Shown here in pieces: positions 1 to 9,133 of a stretch of 50,721 bases of DNA. The translations under genes and the position numbers were made by a program. Every line of letters begins with the position of its first letter. The stretch's first letter is position 1. Source of the DNA: Actinobacteria bacterium OK074 (GTDB lineage: Bacteria; Actinomycetota; Actinomycetes; Streptomycetales; Streptomycetaceae); NCBI GenBank assembly GCA_001298575.1, contig LJCV01000270.1, positions 1-50,721 on the forward strand, written 5' to 3'. The notes below the pieces were generated by a model. That model did no database searches. It saw only the letters and a program-made list of their open reading frames with translations, and was not told the DNA's origin.

Positions 1-693
1 CCGGGGACGCCCGGGCGCGCGCCGAGTTCGTCGCTCAGGTGGTCGGGCAGGGGGGACGGCCAGGTCGGCGGGTACGACGGGTGGACCGGGGCGCGCTGCC
101 CGAACGGGCGGAGGACCTGGGCCCGGTAAACCCCCCCCCGCGCCCCGCCGTCTCGACCCGCCTACCCGCGCAGCGTCGCACTCCCGCGCCGGCCGACCCC
201 CGGTCGGATCGACTCGGTTCCCGTGGAACCACTGCGGGACGGTGGAGACGCAAGCTGCCCGCCACCACTGCGCGAGCACCGCTCGGCCGTAATCGTTGAT
301 GTCGGTGTCCGCCGCCAGGTCCCGACTCGGCATGGATCGGAGTGCGCCCTCAACAACGGCTACCGGTAGTTCGTCATACCCGGTAGTAGCGCGGGGTACG
401 GAGGAGACCGCCACCCCGGCCGTCCCCATGTAGCCGTGACTTCGCTGTGGGGCGGGCACCTTCCACCGCCATTCTCCTCGGAGGTGGCCACCGAGATCCG
501 CCGCCGGATCGGCAGGGCGGTGCCCCCCCGGACGGAGACCCTGAAGAGGTGCTGGAGTCGATCGCGGAGGTGGTGCGGTAGGAGGACCGGTACGGCAGGG
601 GCGGGTTGTCCTGGCGCGGAGAGGCGGTTCGGAACGTGGCCAACGCGGAGACGGCCGGGAAGCAGGCGCTCCGTGTGCGCGTTGTGCTGTCGC
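1..693. other. No confident gene upstream of the SARP regulator
   Basis: This 693-base stretch is open in several frames on both strands, as expected of very GC-rich DNA, but none of the translations looks like a known family. One plus-strand frame at 6-130 (ending in a proline-rich run after a C-tract at 129-138) could be the tail of a gene entering from the left. That is too weak to call. A frame fused to the SARP gene is open back to 436, but its residues before 694 are low-complexity Arg/Pro/Ser and look non-coding. Confidence 0.4.
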
Positions 694-2232
694 ATGAGCC
701 TGCGATTTTCACTGATGGGTCCGGTACGAGCCTGGCGCGACGAGGAGGAGATCGAGCTGGGGCCCCGCCAACAGCGTTCGGTGCTGGCGGCGTTGCTGCT
801 GAACAACGGCGTCAGGCTGAGCAACGACCAGCTGATCGGCATGGTCTGGGACGACCCGACGCCGAGCGCGGTGATGGCGTTGCGGACGTACGTGTACAAG
901 ATCCGCAAGGCGCTTCCGGAGCTGGACCTGAAGTCCAGGGACGGCGGGTACATGGTCCGCGCGGAGATCGTCGACGACTGGGGTGGCGAACCCCTGGAGG
1001 GCCTCCAAAGTGCCTATTTCGACGCGCAGCGGGTGCGGCTCGGCGACCACCGGCTCAAGGCGCGCGAGGACTTCCTGGAACGCGAGTTCGACGTACTTCA
1101 GCTGCAGGCCCATGTCGACGTCTTCCCCCTCAGAGAGCGTGCCCGCGCCCTCCTGATGCGCGCGCTCTACCTGGAGGGCAGGCAGGGCGAGGCACTCGAC
1201 CACTTCCACCGGGCACGCGTCCTCCTGCGCGAGGAGCTCGGTCTCGAACCGGGGCCGGAGCTGCGCAGGGTCCACGCGCAGATCCTCAGCGGCGATCTCA
1301 CCGCGCCGCGCAGGCCGGAGCAACTGCCGCCGGACCTGGTCGACTTCACCGGCCGTGCCGAGGAGATCGCGCAGGCTCTGCGGACGCTGCCGGGCACCGT
1401 GGGCATCACCGGCATGCGGGGCAGCGGCAAGACCGTGCTGGCCACCCGGATCGGCCATCTCGTGAAGGGCCGCTTCCCGGACGGGCAGATCTTCGTCAGA
1501 GGCAGGGACGTCGCCGGTGAGCTGTTGCGGGCGGTCGGTGTGGAGAACCCCGTCGGCGACAAGGCCACGCTGTGGCGGGAGAAGGCCCGCGGCCAGCGGT
1601 TCCTCGTCGTGGTCGACGACGTGCGCAACGCGGCTTCCGTGCGCGATCTGGCCACGCCCGGCTCGGCGATGATCCTCACGGGCGTCCGCCGGTTGCACGA
1701 GCTGCCCGGCGTGAGCTGGGTGCAGATCGCCGGGCTGAGCGGGCCGGAGGCCCGGGAGTTCTTGCGCGGGAGCATCGGAGCGGTGCGCGCGGACGCGGAA
1801 CCCGAGCAGGTCGAGGTACTGCTGGAACACCTCTCGCGACTGCCCGCCCCGATCAGGGTGGCCGGCGGCAAGCTCGGCTCCCGCCCCGACTGGACGATAG
1901 GGATGTTTCTGCTGAAGATGCGGCGGGAGGCCGAGTCCGCCGACGCACTCCCGTCCGACTGCGCCGCGATGCTGGCCCCGGTGATCGCGGCCGATCAGGA
2001 TCTCACCGAGGCCGAACGCCGCCTGCTCAGGTGGTTCGCGCGCCAGGGCACCGAGGTGATCGACTACCACGAGGCGGCGCGGATGTCCGGGGCCGACCCC
2101 GGTGAGAGCGAGCGGGTGCTGGAGTCGCTCGCCGGGGCCCACCTCATCGAGCCGCTCGTGGTCGGCCGCTACCGGTTGCCGCCGTTCGTGCGCGCCTACT
2201 TCGCGACGCGCACACCGGTGCCGGTCAGCTGA
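694..2232 (+). CDS. SARP/AfsR-type transcriptional regulator with ATPase domain, BTAD shortened
   Basis: A 512-residue regulator of the Streptomyces antibiotic regulatory protein type. Residues 1-90 form the OmpR-like winged helix (LGPVR-like start, TYVYKIRKAL recognition region). Residues about 95-205 are the bacterial transcriptional activation domain, ending in the hallmark EELGLEPGPELR. An NB-ARC-like ATPase follows, with P-loop GMRGSGKT (about 240-247) and Walker B FLVVVDD (about 303-309). AfsR-type C-terminal TPRs are absent. Compared with the family, about 40 residues seem missing at the start of the BTAD, where EIVD runs directly into the segment equivalent to LWRGPAL. The ATG at 694 is chosen because homology begins there (MSLRFSLMGP); no clear ribosome-binding site is visible and ATG 715 is an alternative. 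Such proteins usually activate nearby secondary-metabolite genes, but no biosynthetic core is seen here. Confidence 0.85.
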   Translation: MSLRFSLMGPVRAWRDEEEIELGPRQQRSVLAALLLNNGVRLSNDQLIGMVWDDPTPSAVMALRTYVYKIRKALPELDLKSRDGGYMVRAEIVDDWGGEPLEGLQSAYFDAQRVRLGDHRLKAREDFLEREFDVLQLQAHVDVFPLRERARALLMRALYLEGRQGEALDHFHRARVLLREELGLEPGPELRRVHAQILSGDLTAPRRPEQLPPDLVDFTGRAEEIAQALRTLPGTVGITGMRGSGKTVLATRIGHLVKGRFPDGQIFVRGRDVAGELLRAVGVENPVGDKATLWREKARGQRFLVVVDDVRNAASVRDLATPGSAMILTGVRRLHELPGVSWVQIAGLSGPEAREFLRGSIGAVRADAEPEQVEVLLEHLSRLPAPIRVAGGKLGSRPDWTIGMFLLKMRREAESADALPSDCAAMLAPVIAADQDLTEAERRLLRWFARQGTEVIDYHEAARMSGADPGESERVLESLAGAHLIEPLVVGRYRLPPFVRAYFATRTPVPVS

Positions 2233-2300
2233 GGGGCGAGTGAGGGGCGAGGCGAGGCGCAGCGCGTCGAGACCGGGCCGCTTCCTTCCTACCGCCCCGA

Positions 2301-2322
2301 CCAGGCGGTATATACGGAATTT
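2301..2322 (+). promoter_or_regulatory. AT-rich patch, possible promoter of the SDR gene
   Basis: A GTATATAC octamer at 2308-2315, followed by GGAATTTATG, is conspicuous in this GC-rich sequence and lies about 45 bases before the SDR start at 2359. It could supply a -10 region. No matching -35 was identified, so this is inference from composition and position. Confidence 0.25.
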
Positions 2323-2358
2323 ATGCGCTGACGATCCAGCGGGGCCACGTTTGCACAC

Positions 2359-3099
2359 ATGTCAACCAAGGAACTTCAGGGCAAGAAGGCACTCGTCACC
2401 GGTGCCACCTCGGGCATCGGCCGCGCCATCGCGCTCAAGCTCGCCAAGGCGGGTGCCACCGTCTACGCGACCGGTCGCAGGGCCGAACTCGGCAAGCAGA
2501 CCGTCGAGCTGATCGAGCGGGCGGGCGGCACGGGCCACTTCGTCGTCGCGGACGTCGCGAACCTCGACGACGTCCGCAGGCTCGCCGCGGAGGTCGGCGC
2601 AGTGGACGTGCTCGTGAACAACGCGGGCGTCTTCCCGTCCTCGCCGACCACCGAGCAGTCGCGCCACGACTACGAGCAGATATTCGACGTCAACGTCCGC
2701 GCGACCTACTTCCTGACGGCCGCGCTCGTGCCGGCCATGGTGGCCAGGAAGAAGGGTGCGATCGTCAACGTGTCGTCGATGGCCGGGCAGATCGGCACCC
2801 CGGAAAGCTCGGTGTACAACGCCTCCAAGGCCGCGGTGGACGCGCTGACCCGGTCGTGGGCCGTCGAGTTCGGCGCGGCGGGCGTGCGCGTCAACTCCGT
2901 GGCACCCGGTCTGATCCGTACCGACATGGCGGTCGGCATGCTGGGCGAGATCTTCGTGCCGGTCAGCCAGAGCACGCCGCTCGCCCGGGCCGGCGAACCC
3001 GAGGAGGTCGCCGAGGCCGTGGCGTTCCTGGCCTCCGACAGGGCCAGCTACATCACCGGTGCGGTGCTCCTCGCCGACGGCGGCTACGTCGCGACGTGA
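2359..3099 (+). CDS. SDR family oxidoreductase (FabG-like)
   Basis: A 246-residue classical short-chain dehydrogenase/reductase, full length for the family. It has the cofactor motif TGATSGIG (14-21), NNAG (87-90), and the catalytic set Ser140, Tyr153, Lys157 (VYNASK). The C-terminal ITGAVLLADGGY is the usual FabG-type ending. It should be a soluble tetrameric NAD(P)H-dependent reductase of a keto or hydroxy substrate that cannot be named. It starts 126 bases after the SARP regulator on the same strand and ends before a strong hairpin at 3147, so it may be its own unit or cotranscribed with the regulator. No convincing Shine-Dalgarno precedes ATG 2359. Confidence 0.9.
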   Translation: MSTKELQGKKALVTGATSGIGRAIALKLAKAGATVYATGRRAELGKQTVELIERAGGTGHFVVADVANLDDVRRLAAEVGAVDVLVNNAGVFPSSPTTEQSRHDYEQIFDVNVRATYFLTAALVPAMVARKKGAIVNVSSMAGQIGTPESSVYNASKAAVDALTRSWAVEFGAAGVRVNSVAPGLIRTDMAVGMLGEIFVPVSQSTPLARAGEPEEVAEAVAFLASDRASYITGAVLLADGGYVAT

Positions 3100-3146
3100 T
3101 GCGTCGACCGGATCGGCTGCGTAGTCATCGTCACCCTCGTTGTCTC

Positions 3147-3183
3147 GTCGGCCCCCTCCCAGAACGTGCGGGAGGGGGCCGAC
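3147..3183. terminator. Strong hairpin after the SDR gene
   Basis: Perfect 14-bp stem (3147-3160 with 3170-3183; GTCGGCCCCCTCCC and its complement) with a 9-base loop, beginning 48 bases after the SDR stop. There is no T-run after it, which is common for Streptomyces terminators. It is symmetric and may work in both directions. Confidence 0.75.
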
Positions 3184-3355
3184 GCCGCGTCGTAGGCACC
3201 CCTCGTCCTCCTCAACGGCACCGTCGGCCCCCGTATCCCCGGCGCCCAGGGCTCAGCGGCCGTCGCCGGGCTTCTCCGCCCTGGCCTTCCTGCCGGTGGG
3301 CGTCGTGGTCGCACGGCAGCCGCCCACCGCCGGGGCCGTCGGCTACGCGGCGGTG

Positions 3356-3514
3356 GACTCTCCCATGGACCGGAGGAAGCATGCCGGGTTCGAGGCGACG
3401 GGTGAGATCCGGCGCAGCGACTTCGGGCTGGACTTCGGCACCGGGCTTCTCGACGATGTTGTCAAGCTCCACCTGGACATGCACTTCGTCGGACCGCAGG
3501 CCCAGGACGGCTGA
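3356..3514 (+). pseudogene. C-terminal remnant of a YceI-family protein
   Basis: The plus-strand frame ending at 3514 reads AGFEATGEIRRSDFGLDFG, then LLDDVVKLHLDMHFV. This matches the last third of YceI lipocalin-like isoprenoid-binding proteins (AGFEATTTINRKDFGL, GDEVKIELDVE). The first two thirds of the roughly 180-residue family are missing; upstream residues in this frame are Pro/Arg-rich and unrelated. No start or ribosome site makes sense for the fragment, so it is read as a gene relic. Confidence 0.65.
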
Positions 3515-3858
3515 CCGAGGACGGGCAGCGCCTCGCCGGGAGTCTCCGTGGGGCGCAGCCCGGCAAACGGCCGGCGTCGTCATGATCAGATCGGCCGCAG
3601 CTCCTGTCGTTGGGTGATGGCAGCATCGTCGGGAAGCGTGTCACGGCGCCGGTCTTGCGGTGGTCGCCGGGCAGCGCGCCCTCGTCGGCCGCGTCGCAGC
3701 CGTGTGGGATGAGCAGGACTGCCGACAGCCTTGGCGTCGGCCTGGACGTGCTGGGCCAGGCGGTTCAACACCCGCTCGTGAGCGCCGGTTCGTCCCGCTC
3801 GACCTGGACTTCCTGAAGCCACGCCTCGCCTCCACGTCGAACGGTATGGGCCCGCACA
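3515..3858. other. No recognisable gene
   Basis: This 344-base gap lies between the YceI relic and the decayed TetR gene. A short minus-strand frame contains ERVLNRLAQHVQADAKAVG, which looks protein-like, but it breaks off on both sides and was not assigned to a family. It is probably further decayed coding DNA. Confidence 0.35.
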
Positions 3859-4472
3859 TCATGCTCTGTTCGGCACTCGGCGCGAGGTGTCGCCCTCGTC
3901 CACGATGCCGCCGCGGCCCGCCTGTGGTCCGGCGGGTCGCGGGTGTGGTGAGGGACCGGAGAGTTCGTCGATGAAGTCGTGCACGTCGCCGAGGTTCCCG
4001 TCTGGTGTGCTCTCCTCCAGTAGGAGGCATCCGTGCACGGCCGACCACACCGATACAGCGGCCGCCTCGGGGATCTGCGTCACGCGGAAGCTGGTGGGGG
4101 TGTGCTGGGCGAAGCGGCAGTAGGCGTGGGCCATGTCGGCCAGCCGTCGGGCCGGGGGTGAGCGGCCGAAGTCTCCTCCGCTCGGTCCATCTCGTCCAGG
4201 AACTGTTCGTAGAGCATGTTCACCGCGGCGCGCGAGAGTTCTTCCCTGTCCGCGAAGTGCCGGTAGCTGGCCGGGCGGTGACTCCTGCCTCGCGCGCCAC
4301 CTCCCGCGGGGGACAGCGGCACGATGCGCGTCCGGCTCTCGTCGGCGATGAGGCGCAGCATCGCTTGAAGGATCTCTTCGCGGAGCTTGTCTCCTTCGCC
4401 CCGGGCGTTGCGGGGTCTGCGCCTGATGGCGGAGTCCGCCGGTGACATCGGGTTTCGGACAGGGGCGGCCAT
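3859..4472 (-). pseudogene. Decayed TetR-family regulator (several frameshifts)
   Basis: Minus-strand translation from ATG 4472 gives GDKLREEILQAMLRLIADES, the first helix of a TetR DNA-binding domain. The reading then shifts frame for REVAREAGVT (helix-turn-helix), shifts back for YRHFADREELSRAAVNMLYE, and shifts again for the ligand domain (LADMAHAYCRFAQHTPTSFR to SVWSAVHGCLLLE), ending at 3859. Three frame changes in about 600 bases mean no full-length repressor can be made unless the sequence has errors. It is divergent from a broken SDR gene at 4578, the usual TetR-target arrangement, so this was once a regulator-enzyme pair. Confidence 0.75.
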
Positions 4473-4577
4473 GCCCTCCAGCCTCGCATACGCCCGCACG
4501 TTGCCAGCCCAGTAGAACCCCCTGACGCCCCGGCCGGCACCCGACCCAGCGCTCCGCACGCAGGCAGAGGAACAGCC

Positions 4578-5138
4578 GTGAGCGCACGCCTGCACGGGAA
4601 GACCGCGGTGGTGGTCGGCGGCGGACGAACTCCGGGCACCACCATGGGCAATGGCCGCGCCGCGGCGCTGACCTACGCCCGAGAGGGCGCCCACGTCCTG
4701 GTCGTCGACCGGACGAGAAGTCGGCCGAGGAGACCGCCGCACTGATCCGCGACCGCGGAGGCAAGGCCGCTGCCCACCGCGATGGCAGGACTGCTCGCGG
4801 GCGGCGGAGCCATCGCCTGCACCACCTCCAAGTCGGCGGTACACGCGATGACCCGCAGCCTGGCGCTGGAATACGCACCCCACGGCGTCCGCATCAACGC
4901 CATCGCTCCCGGCATGATGGACACCCCGACGGGCGTGGACTCCGTCGCCCGGTCAACCGGCGCCCGACGAGACGACGTCGCCACCCAGCGCGCAAGCCTC
5001 GTTCCCATGGGCCACCAGGGCACCGCTCAGGATGTCGCCGACGCGGCTCTCTTCCTCGCCTCGGACGAATCCGCGTTCATCACCGGCGTCGTTCTCCCCG
5101 TCGACGGCGGCTTCACCCTGAAAACCGGCACGCACTGA
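4578..5138 (+). pseudogene. Decayed SDR oxidoreductase (frameshift plus internal deletion)
   Basis: GTG 4578, preceded by AGAGGA, opens a frame with a typical SDR N-terminus (LHGKTAVVVGGGRTPGTTMG, then AREGAHVLVVDR). It then shifts frame at about 4710 (EKSAEETAALIRDRGGKAAA) and jumps directly into MAGLLAGGGAIACTTSKSA. The central part with NNAG is missing, about 80-90 residues, and the catalytic Tyr position reads Thr (ACTTSKSAV). The C-terminal half (4782-5138) is intact up to ITGVVLPVDGGF. It is a dead gene paired with the TetR remnant on the other strand. Confidence 0.8.
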
Positions 5139-5367
5139 ACTCGAAGGTCAAGCCCCGACCGCCGCCGGACCATCCGAACCGGCACACTGACGGACGGCCG
5201 GCTCGCATCCGCACGCGGGTCCGCCCACCCTGGGCCTCCACAACTCCGCGAACCCGCGCGCTCCCTGCATCGGCACCAGGGAGGCGAGCGCCATCGTCAG
5301 TCGAAACAACCGCATGACCTGCGATCCGAAACTCTCAGGGAGAAAAACGGGGGCTCAAGTGAGAGAG

Positions 5368-5411
5368 GGCGGGCCGCCCGCGAACCAGAGGGAGTCCGCG
5401 GGCGGCCCGTC
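5368..5411 (-). terminator. Terminator of the S8 protease gene
   Basis: Perfect 12-bp GC stem (5371-5382 with 5397-5408), extendable to about 15 bp with one G-T pair, and a 14-base loop. It lies just past the protease stop. On the minus strand it is followed within 25 bases by GTTTTTCT, fitting intrinsic termination of leftward transcription. Confidence 0.7.
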
Positions 5412-5434
5412 TGTCGGGACCGGCAAGGGGGCGG

Positions 5435-8400
5435 CTACGGCGTGACCTTGAGAGACATACGCCCCACGATCGTCGATCCGTCCCCGAACTCGACGACTCC
5501 GACGTACCGTTCACCGCGTGTCGCACCCGGCCAAGACACCGTGATCTCGGGATGGTCACCCGCAATGACCCTCTGTTCGGCCGGAGTGACCGTCGGTGTC
5601 ACCGCCGGGTTGCCCTGGCCGATCTCCCAGCTCCGCAGGGTGTATTGCTGGCTGGTGTGGCCGGTCGGCAGTGCGTACTGGAGGACGTAGACGTCGTAGT
5701 CGCCGGGCGGCAGGTCGACTTGTTCGTCGGAGCCGGCGTCGGGCCACTCGCCGATGTGGTTGCCGTCGGTGTCGAAGGCGTAGAGGTCGAGGTCGGTGCC
5801 GGGGAGGTGGTCGGCGGCTGTGATGGCGACCCGGGTGAAGTCGGCGCTCTCGGGGACGTGGATCCGGTGGCGTACCACGGCCTCGTTCTCGTGCCGGCTG
5901 TCCCAGAACGGGGACGTGTCGGTGCCGGTGAGGGTGCCGATGGTCTTCTCGCCGGCGTAGAGGGACGCCTTGGCGGTCAGTTCGCCGCTCCAGCCGACGC
6001 CCGGAGTGAGCTTCACGGAGTCCCCGCCGGTGACCGTGACCTCCCTCGGGGCCGCCAACTGCGTGGCGCGCAGGGAGATCGGGCTGGTGACCTCGTGGTG
6101 CCCGTGGGCGTCGCCGAGGGTGAGGGAGCCGAAGGACCAGGCGCCGTACGCGGCGCTCGTGCGTTCGAAGGCCACCTTGTACGACGCGGACGCGCCTGGT
6201 GCGAGCGTCAGCCGCTTCGGGGTGACCTCGACGCGGAAGCCCGGCGGGGTCTGGAGCTTCGTCTCGTATGTGGCGGTCTGTGCCGAGACGTTGGTGACCG
6301 TGCGCGTCACCGTCTGCCCGCCCAACAGATCACCGACCGCGATCGAGGGGTAGTTGAGGTCGCTGGGGGCGGTCTTCGGGGCCGTGGCGCAGGCGTCGGT
6401 GCCGTCCTCGGTGGCCGGCTTCTGGCCGATCGCGCAGAGATACGCGGTCCAGTCGGCGGAGGTGGAGTCGTAGACCAGGCCGGGGTCGGCCGCCCGGGTG
6501 ACCCGGGGCAGGCCCGCGCCGTAGTCGAGGGGTGAGGCGGCGTCGGCCTGGGCGCGATCGATGGGGTCGCCGTTCTCGTCGGTGGTCGTGGCCGTCGTCA
6601 TCAGCGCCGACTTGATCTCCATCGGCGACCAGTCGGGATGCAGCTGCCGCAGCAGCGCCGCGAGGCCCGCGATGTGCGGCGACGACATCGACGTACCGTC
6701 CATGAAACCGAACTGGCCGGTGAAGACCCTGCTGCCGGGCACCACGCCCGCCGGGACGCTCTGGCCGAAGGAGGCGATGTCGGGCTTGAGCAGGTCGCCG
6801 TCGCTGAAGTGGTCCGGGCCACCGGAGGAGAAGGAGGTGACCTCCCGGGTGGCCCGGTGGCTGCTCCGGGTGGGCGTGAACTCGGCCGTCGCGTCCGCAC
6901 CGGAGGCGTACGCGTGGACCGCGTTCGCGTCCTCGGTGCTCACCTGGATGACGGGCACCGCGAAGACGTAGGCGAACATGTCCTGGTCGCTGGTCGGGGT
7001 GTGGGTGAGGACGAGCCCCTTCCCGCCCGCCGCGGCGACCTCGCGCGCCTTGGTCTCGGCCCAGACGCCGTCACCGCCGCGGTCGCAGACGATGATCTTC
7101 CCCTTCGCCTTGTCCGGATCGAGCGTGCCCGCCGCGCACAGCGCGGCCGGGCCGGCGTCCGCGCCGTCCTTGCGTACGGCGGCGGCCTCGACCAGTGGGG
7201 TCGGCGCGATGCCCGGGTTCAGGCTGAGGCTGGTGTAGCGGCGGCCGTCGCCGAGGACCAGGGTGGCGGTGTACTCGGTGTCGTGCGTCGCGGCGGCGAC
7301 CGTCGTGACCCACGGGCCGGTGTGCTGCACCGTGTCGGGGCCGCCGTTGCCGGCCGACGCGGCGATGAAGACGCCCGCCTTGGCCGCGTTGAACAGCGCC
7401 TCCGTGGACGCCGGGGCGGACAGCGAACCGCCGATGGAGTAGTTGAGGACGTCGACGCCGTCCGCCACCGCCCTGTCGATCGCGGCCGTGGTGTCCACGG
7501 TCGGGCAGCCGAGGCTCCAGCACGCCTTGTAGTACGCGAGACGGGCGGCCGGGGCGATGCCGCTGAGCCGGCCCTCGGCGTTGCTGCCGGGGACCGAGGC
7601 GGCGACGCCGTGGTTCCCGGCGGCCGTGGTGCCGGTGTGCGTGCCGTGGCTGCCGGTGTCCATCGCCGAGGGGATGTCCACGCCTTCGGGGTCGGGCCTG
7701 TCCGCGCCGAACCACTGCGCGCCGATCACCTTGTTGTTGCAGTTCACCTTATGTGCGGGGGCCTGGCCCGGGTCGCAGTCGCCGTGCCACTTCTTGGCGA
7801 TGGTCCTGGCGTCGGGGCGCGGCTCCGGCAGGGCGGCGAGCATCGGATTCGACGGGTCGACCCCGGTGTCCACGATTCCGACGATGACGCCTTCTCCGGC
7901 GTGCTCGGGGCCACCCGCCTTCGCCCAGAGCCCCTTGTCCCCCGAGAGGCCGAGGAGGCGGGGGGTGTCGGGGAACCGGGCGGAGCCGGTGGCTTCGCCC
8001 GCCGCCTCGTCCGTGATCTTGTCGGTGGTCCGGCCGGGAGAGGGCGCCTGCTGGGGCGTGGGGCTCGGGGCCTTGTCCCCGGTCCCGGTGCGGACGCCGT
8101 CCTTGCCCCGGACGTCGGCTTCCGCCCCTGGCCCGTGGTCCAAAGACGCCGAGGTCAGCTGGGCGATCGTGTTGCGGGTCACCGAGACGACGCCCGGTGT
8201 CGCGGCCAGCTTCGCGGCCTGCTTGCCGGTCAGGTCGGCGGCGAATCCGCTGAACGTGTAGGAGTAGTCGTAGAGCGTCTTGACGCCGGGCACGGCGTCG
8301 AGGACCCGCTCCCGGCGGTCGTCCAGGTGGGCCACGTATTTCTCGACCGGTGCGGAGTCGCCGTCGAGCCGCTTACCCGTGGCGGGTGCCGTCCGCTTCA

Positions 8401-8608
8401 GCCGGGGCAGTCCGCCCTCGTACGCGGCGGCGGGTGGGTCGGAGAGCTTCACGATGTAGGTGCCCTGGACGTAACTCGCCTTGGTCGCGGGGGAATTGGT
8501 CTCAGATGCCTGAGCCGGGGGTATGACGGTGGTCAGCGTCAGGGTTCCGGCGAGGAGTGGTACGAGTGCGGTCAGGGCCGCTCTCGGCTGTTTGTGATGA
8601 TGTGTCAA
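5435..8608 (-). CDS. Secreted S8 subtilisin-like serine protease, multidomain
   Basis: A 1,057-residue secreted protease. Residues 1-35 are a Sec signal peptide (basic start, hydrophobic core, AQASE cleavage region). About 46-150 is an I9 propeptide (YIVKLSDPPA, SGFAADLTGKQAAKL). The S8 domain carries Asp247 in IVDTGVD, His321 in SHGTHTG and Ser640 in GTSMSSPH, with oxyanion Asn in SAGNGGP. A protease-associated domain is inserted between His and Ser (about 470-590). The C-terminal part has an Fn3-like module and a pre-peptidase-type beta domain (DLDLYAFDTDGNHIG). The start is TTG 8608; an in-frame stop lies four codons further upstream, so no ATG is available. It has its own terminator at 5368. 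It resembles plant-type and streptomycete extracellular subtilases that scavenge protein. Confidence 0.92.
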   Translation of the reverse strand: MTHHHKQPRAALTALVPLLAGTLTLTTVIPPAQASETNSPATKASYVQGTYIVKLSDPPAAAYEGGLPRLKRTAPATGKRLDGDSAPVEKYVAHLDDRRERVLDAVPGVKTLYDYSYTFSGFAADLTGKQAAKLAATPGVVSVTRNTIAQLTSASLDHGPGAEADVRGKDGVRTGTGDKAPSPTPQQAPSPGRTTDKITDEAAGEATGSARFPDTPRLLGLSGDKGLWAKAGGPEHAGEGVIVGIVDTGVDPSNPMLAALPEPRPDARTIAKKWHGDCDPGQAPAHKVNCNNKVIGAQWFGADRPDPEGVDIPSAMDTGSHGTHTGTTAAGNHGVAASVPGSNAEGRLSGIAPAARLAYYKACWSLGCPTVDTTAAIDRAVADGVDVLNYSIGGSLSAPASTEALFNAAKAGVFIAASAGNGGPDTVQHTGPWVTTVAAATHDTEYTATLVLGDGRRYTSLSLNPGIAPTPLVEAAAVRKDGADAGPAALCAAGTLDPDKAKGKIIVCDRGGDGVWAETKAREVAAAGGKGLVLTHTPTSDQDMFAYVFAVPVIQVSTEDANAVHAYASGADATAEFTPTRSSHRATREVTSFSSGGPDHFSDGDLLKPDIASFGQSVPAGVVPGSRVFTGQFGFMDGTSMSSPHIAGLAALLRQLHPDWSPMEIKSALMTTATTTDENGDPIDRAQADAASPLDYGAGLPRVTRAADPGLVYDSTSADWTAYLCAIGQKPATEDGTDACATAPKTAPSDLNYPSIAVGDLLGGQTVTRTVTNVSAQTATYETKLQTPPGFRVEVTPKRLTLAPGASASYKVAFERTSAAYGAWSFGSLTLGDAHGHHEVTSPISLRATQLAAPREVTVTGGDSVKLTPGVGWSGELTAKASLYAGEKTIGTLTGTDTSPFWDSRHENEAVVRHRIHVPESADFTRVAITAADHLPGTDLDLYAFDTDGNHIGEWPDAGSDEQVDLPPGDYDVYVLQYALPTGHTSQQYTLRSWEIGQGNPAVTPTVTPAEQRVIAGDHPEITVSWPGATRGERYVGVVEFGDGSTIVGRMSLKVTP

Positions 8609-8820
8609 CTGTGGTCCATGTCAGTCGATCCGGAAGGGCTCGCCCCCCGGGGGCTCATTCAATAGACGACTCGCCAGTAGCAGATCTTGAACCATCAAGT
8701 ACGAGCAGGTCGCCACAGCTGTTTCACAGACTGCCGCCGCAGTCGGCGTGAAGCAGCGCGGGTTCACCCGCCGTCGGCTCTCACGACTTCCCAAGTCTGG
8801 TCACCACTCGGCCATGGACG

Positions 8821-9051
8821 GTGGTGGACCGGCCGTGTCAGCAGGGCGTCCTGTGCCTGCTCCACGACGGCATAGCCTGGCCATCGCTGCCGCTGGAGCT
8901 GGGGTTCGGCTCCGGACAGACCCGTCCCCCAGACCCTCGCCCTGGTCACGGCATCCCGCCCGTGGTCGGATGCCCCGAACTCTCCGATGCCTTCGTCTCA
9001 TTGGCCTGCGGCCTCATCTGCTGGAGGCGACCGCAGAAGCACCGATCATGA
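8821..9051 (+). pseudogene. IS5-type transposase remnant with internal deletion
   Basis: The translation begins QQGVLCLLHDGIAWPSLPLE, then LGFGSGQT. This is the N-terminal DDE-transposase segment of Streptomyces IS5-type elements (family: GILFVLHTGIPW..LPQELGFGSGMTCWRRL). It ends DAFVSLACGLICWRRPQK and a stop, which fits the family's C-terminus. The catalytic core between them is reduced to about 25 residues, so only the two ends remain, fused. Flanking terminal repeats were not identified. The surrounding bases 8609-8820 and 9052-9133 hold nothing recognisable apart from the protease upstream region. Confidence 0.65.
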
Positions 9052-9133
9052 TCAGTCGAGGTGGCCAGGACGACATGTCTGTTTCATGCAGCGTCGTCGC
9101 CCGGTGCAGGCCCGGTGCGGGACGCAGGATCGC

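Noticed and set aside
709..2358. 549-codon minus-strand frame opposite the SARP gene
   Set aside because: Antisense artefact of GC-rich codons; the plus strand carries clear wHTH, BTAD and ATPase motifs.
694..5138. Secondary-metabolite cluster suggested by the SARP regulator and SDR genes
   Set aside because: No synthase, NRPS, terpene or other core enzyme in the window; the SDRs sit in separate regulator-enzyme cassettes.
6638..8665. Very long open frame (675 codons) on the plus strand opposite the S8 protease
   Set aside because: It is the antisense of a full protease with all catalytic motifs, and its translation is a Gly/Arg/Val-rich string without domains. High GC keeps antisense frames open.
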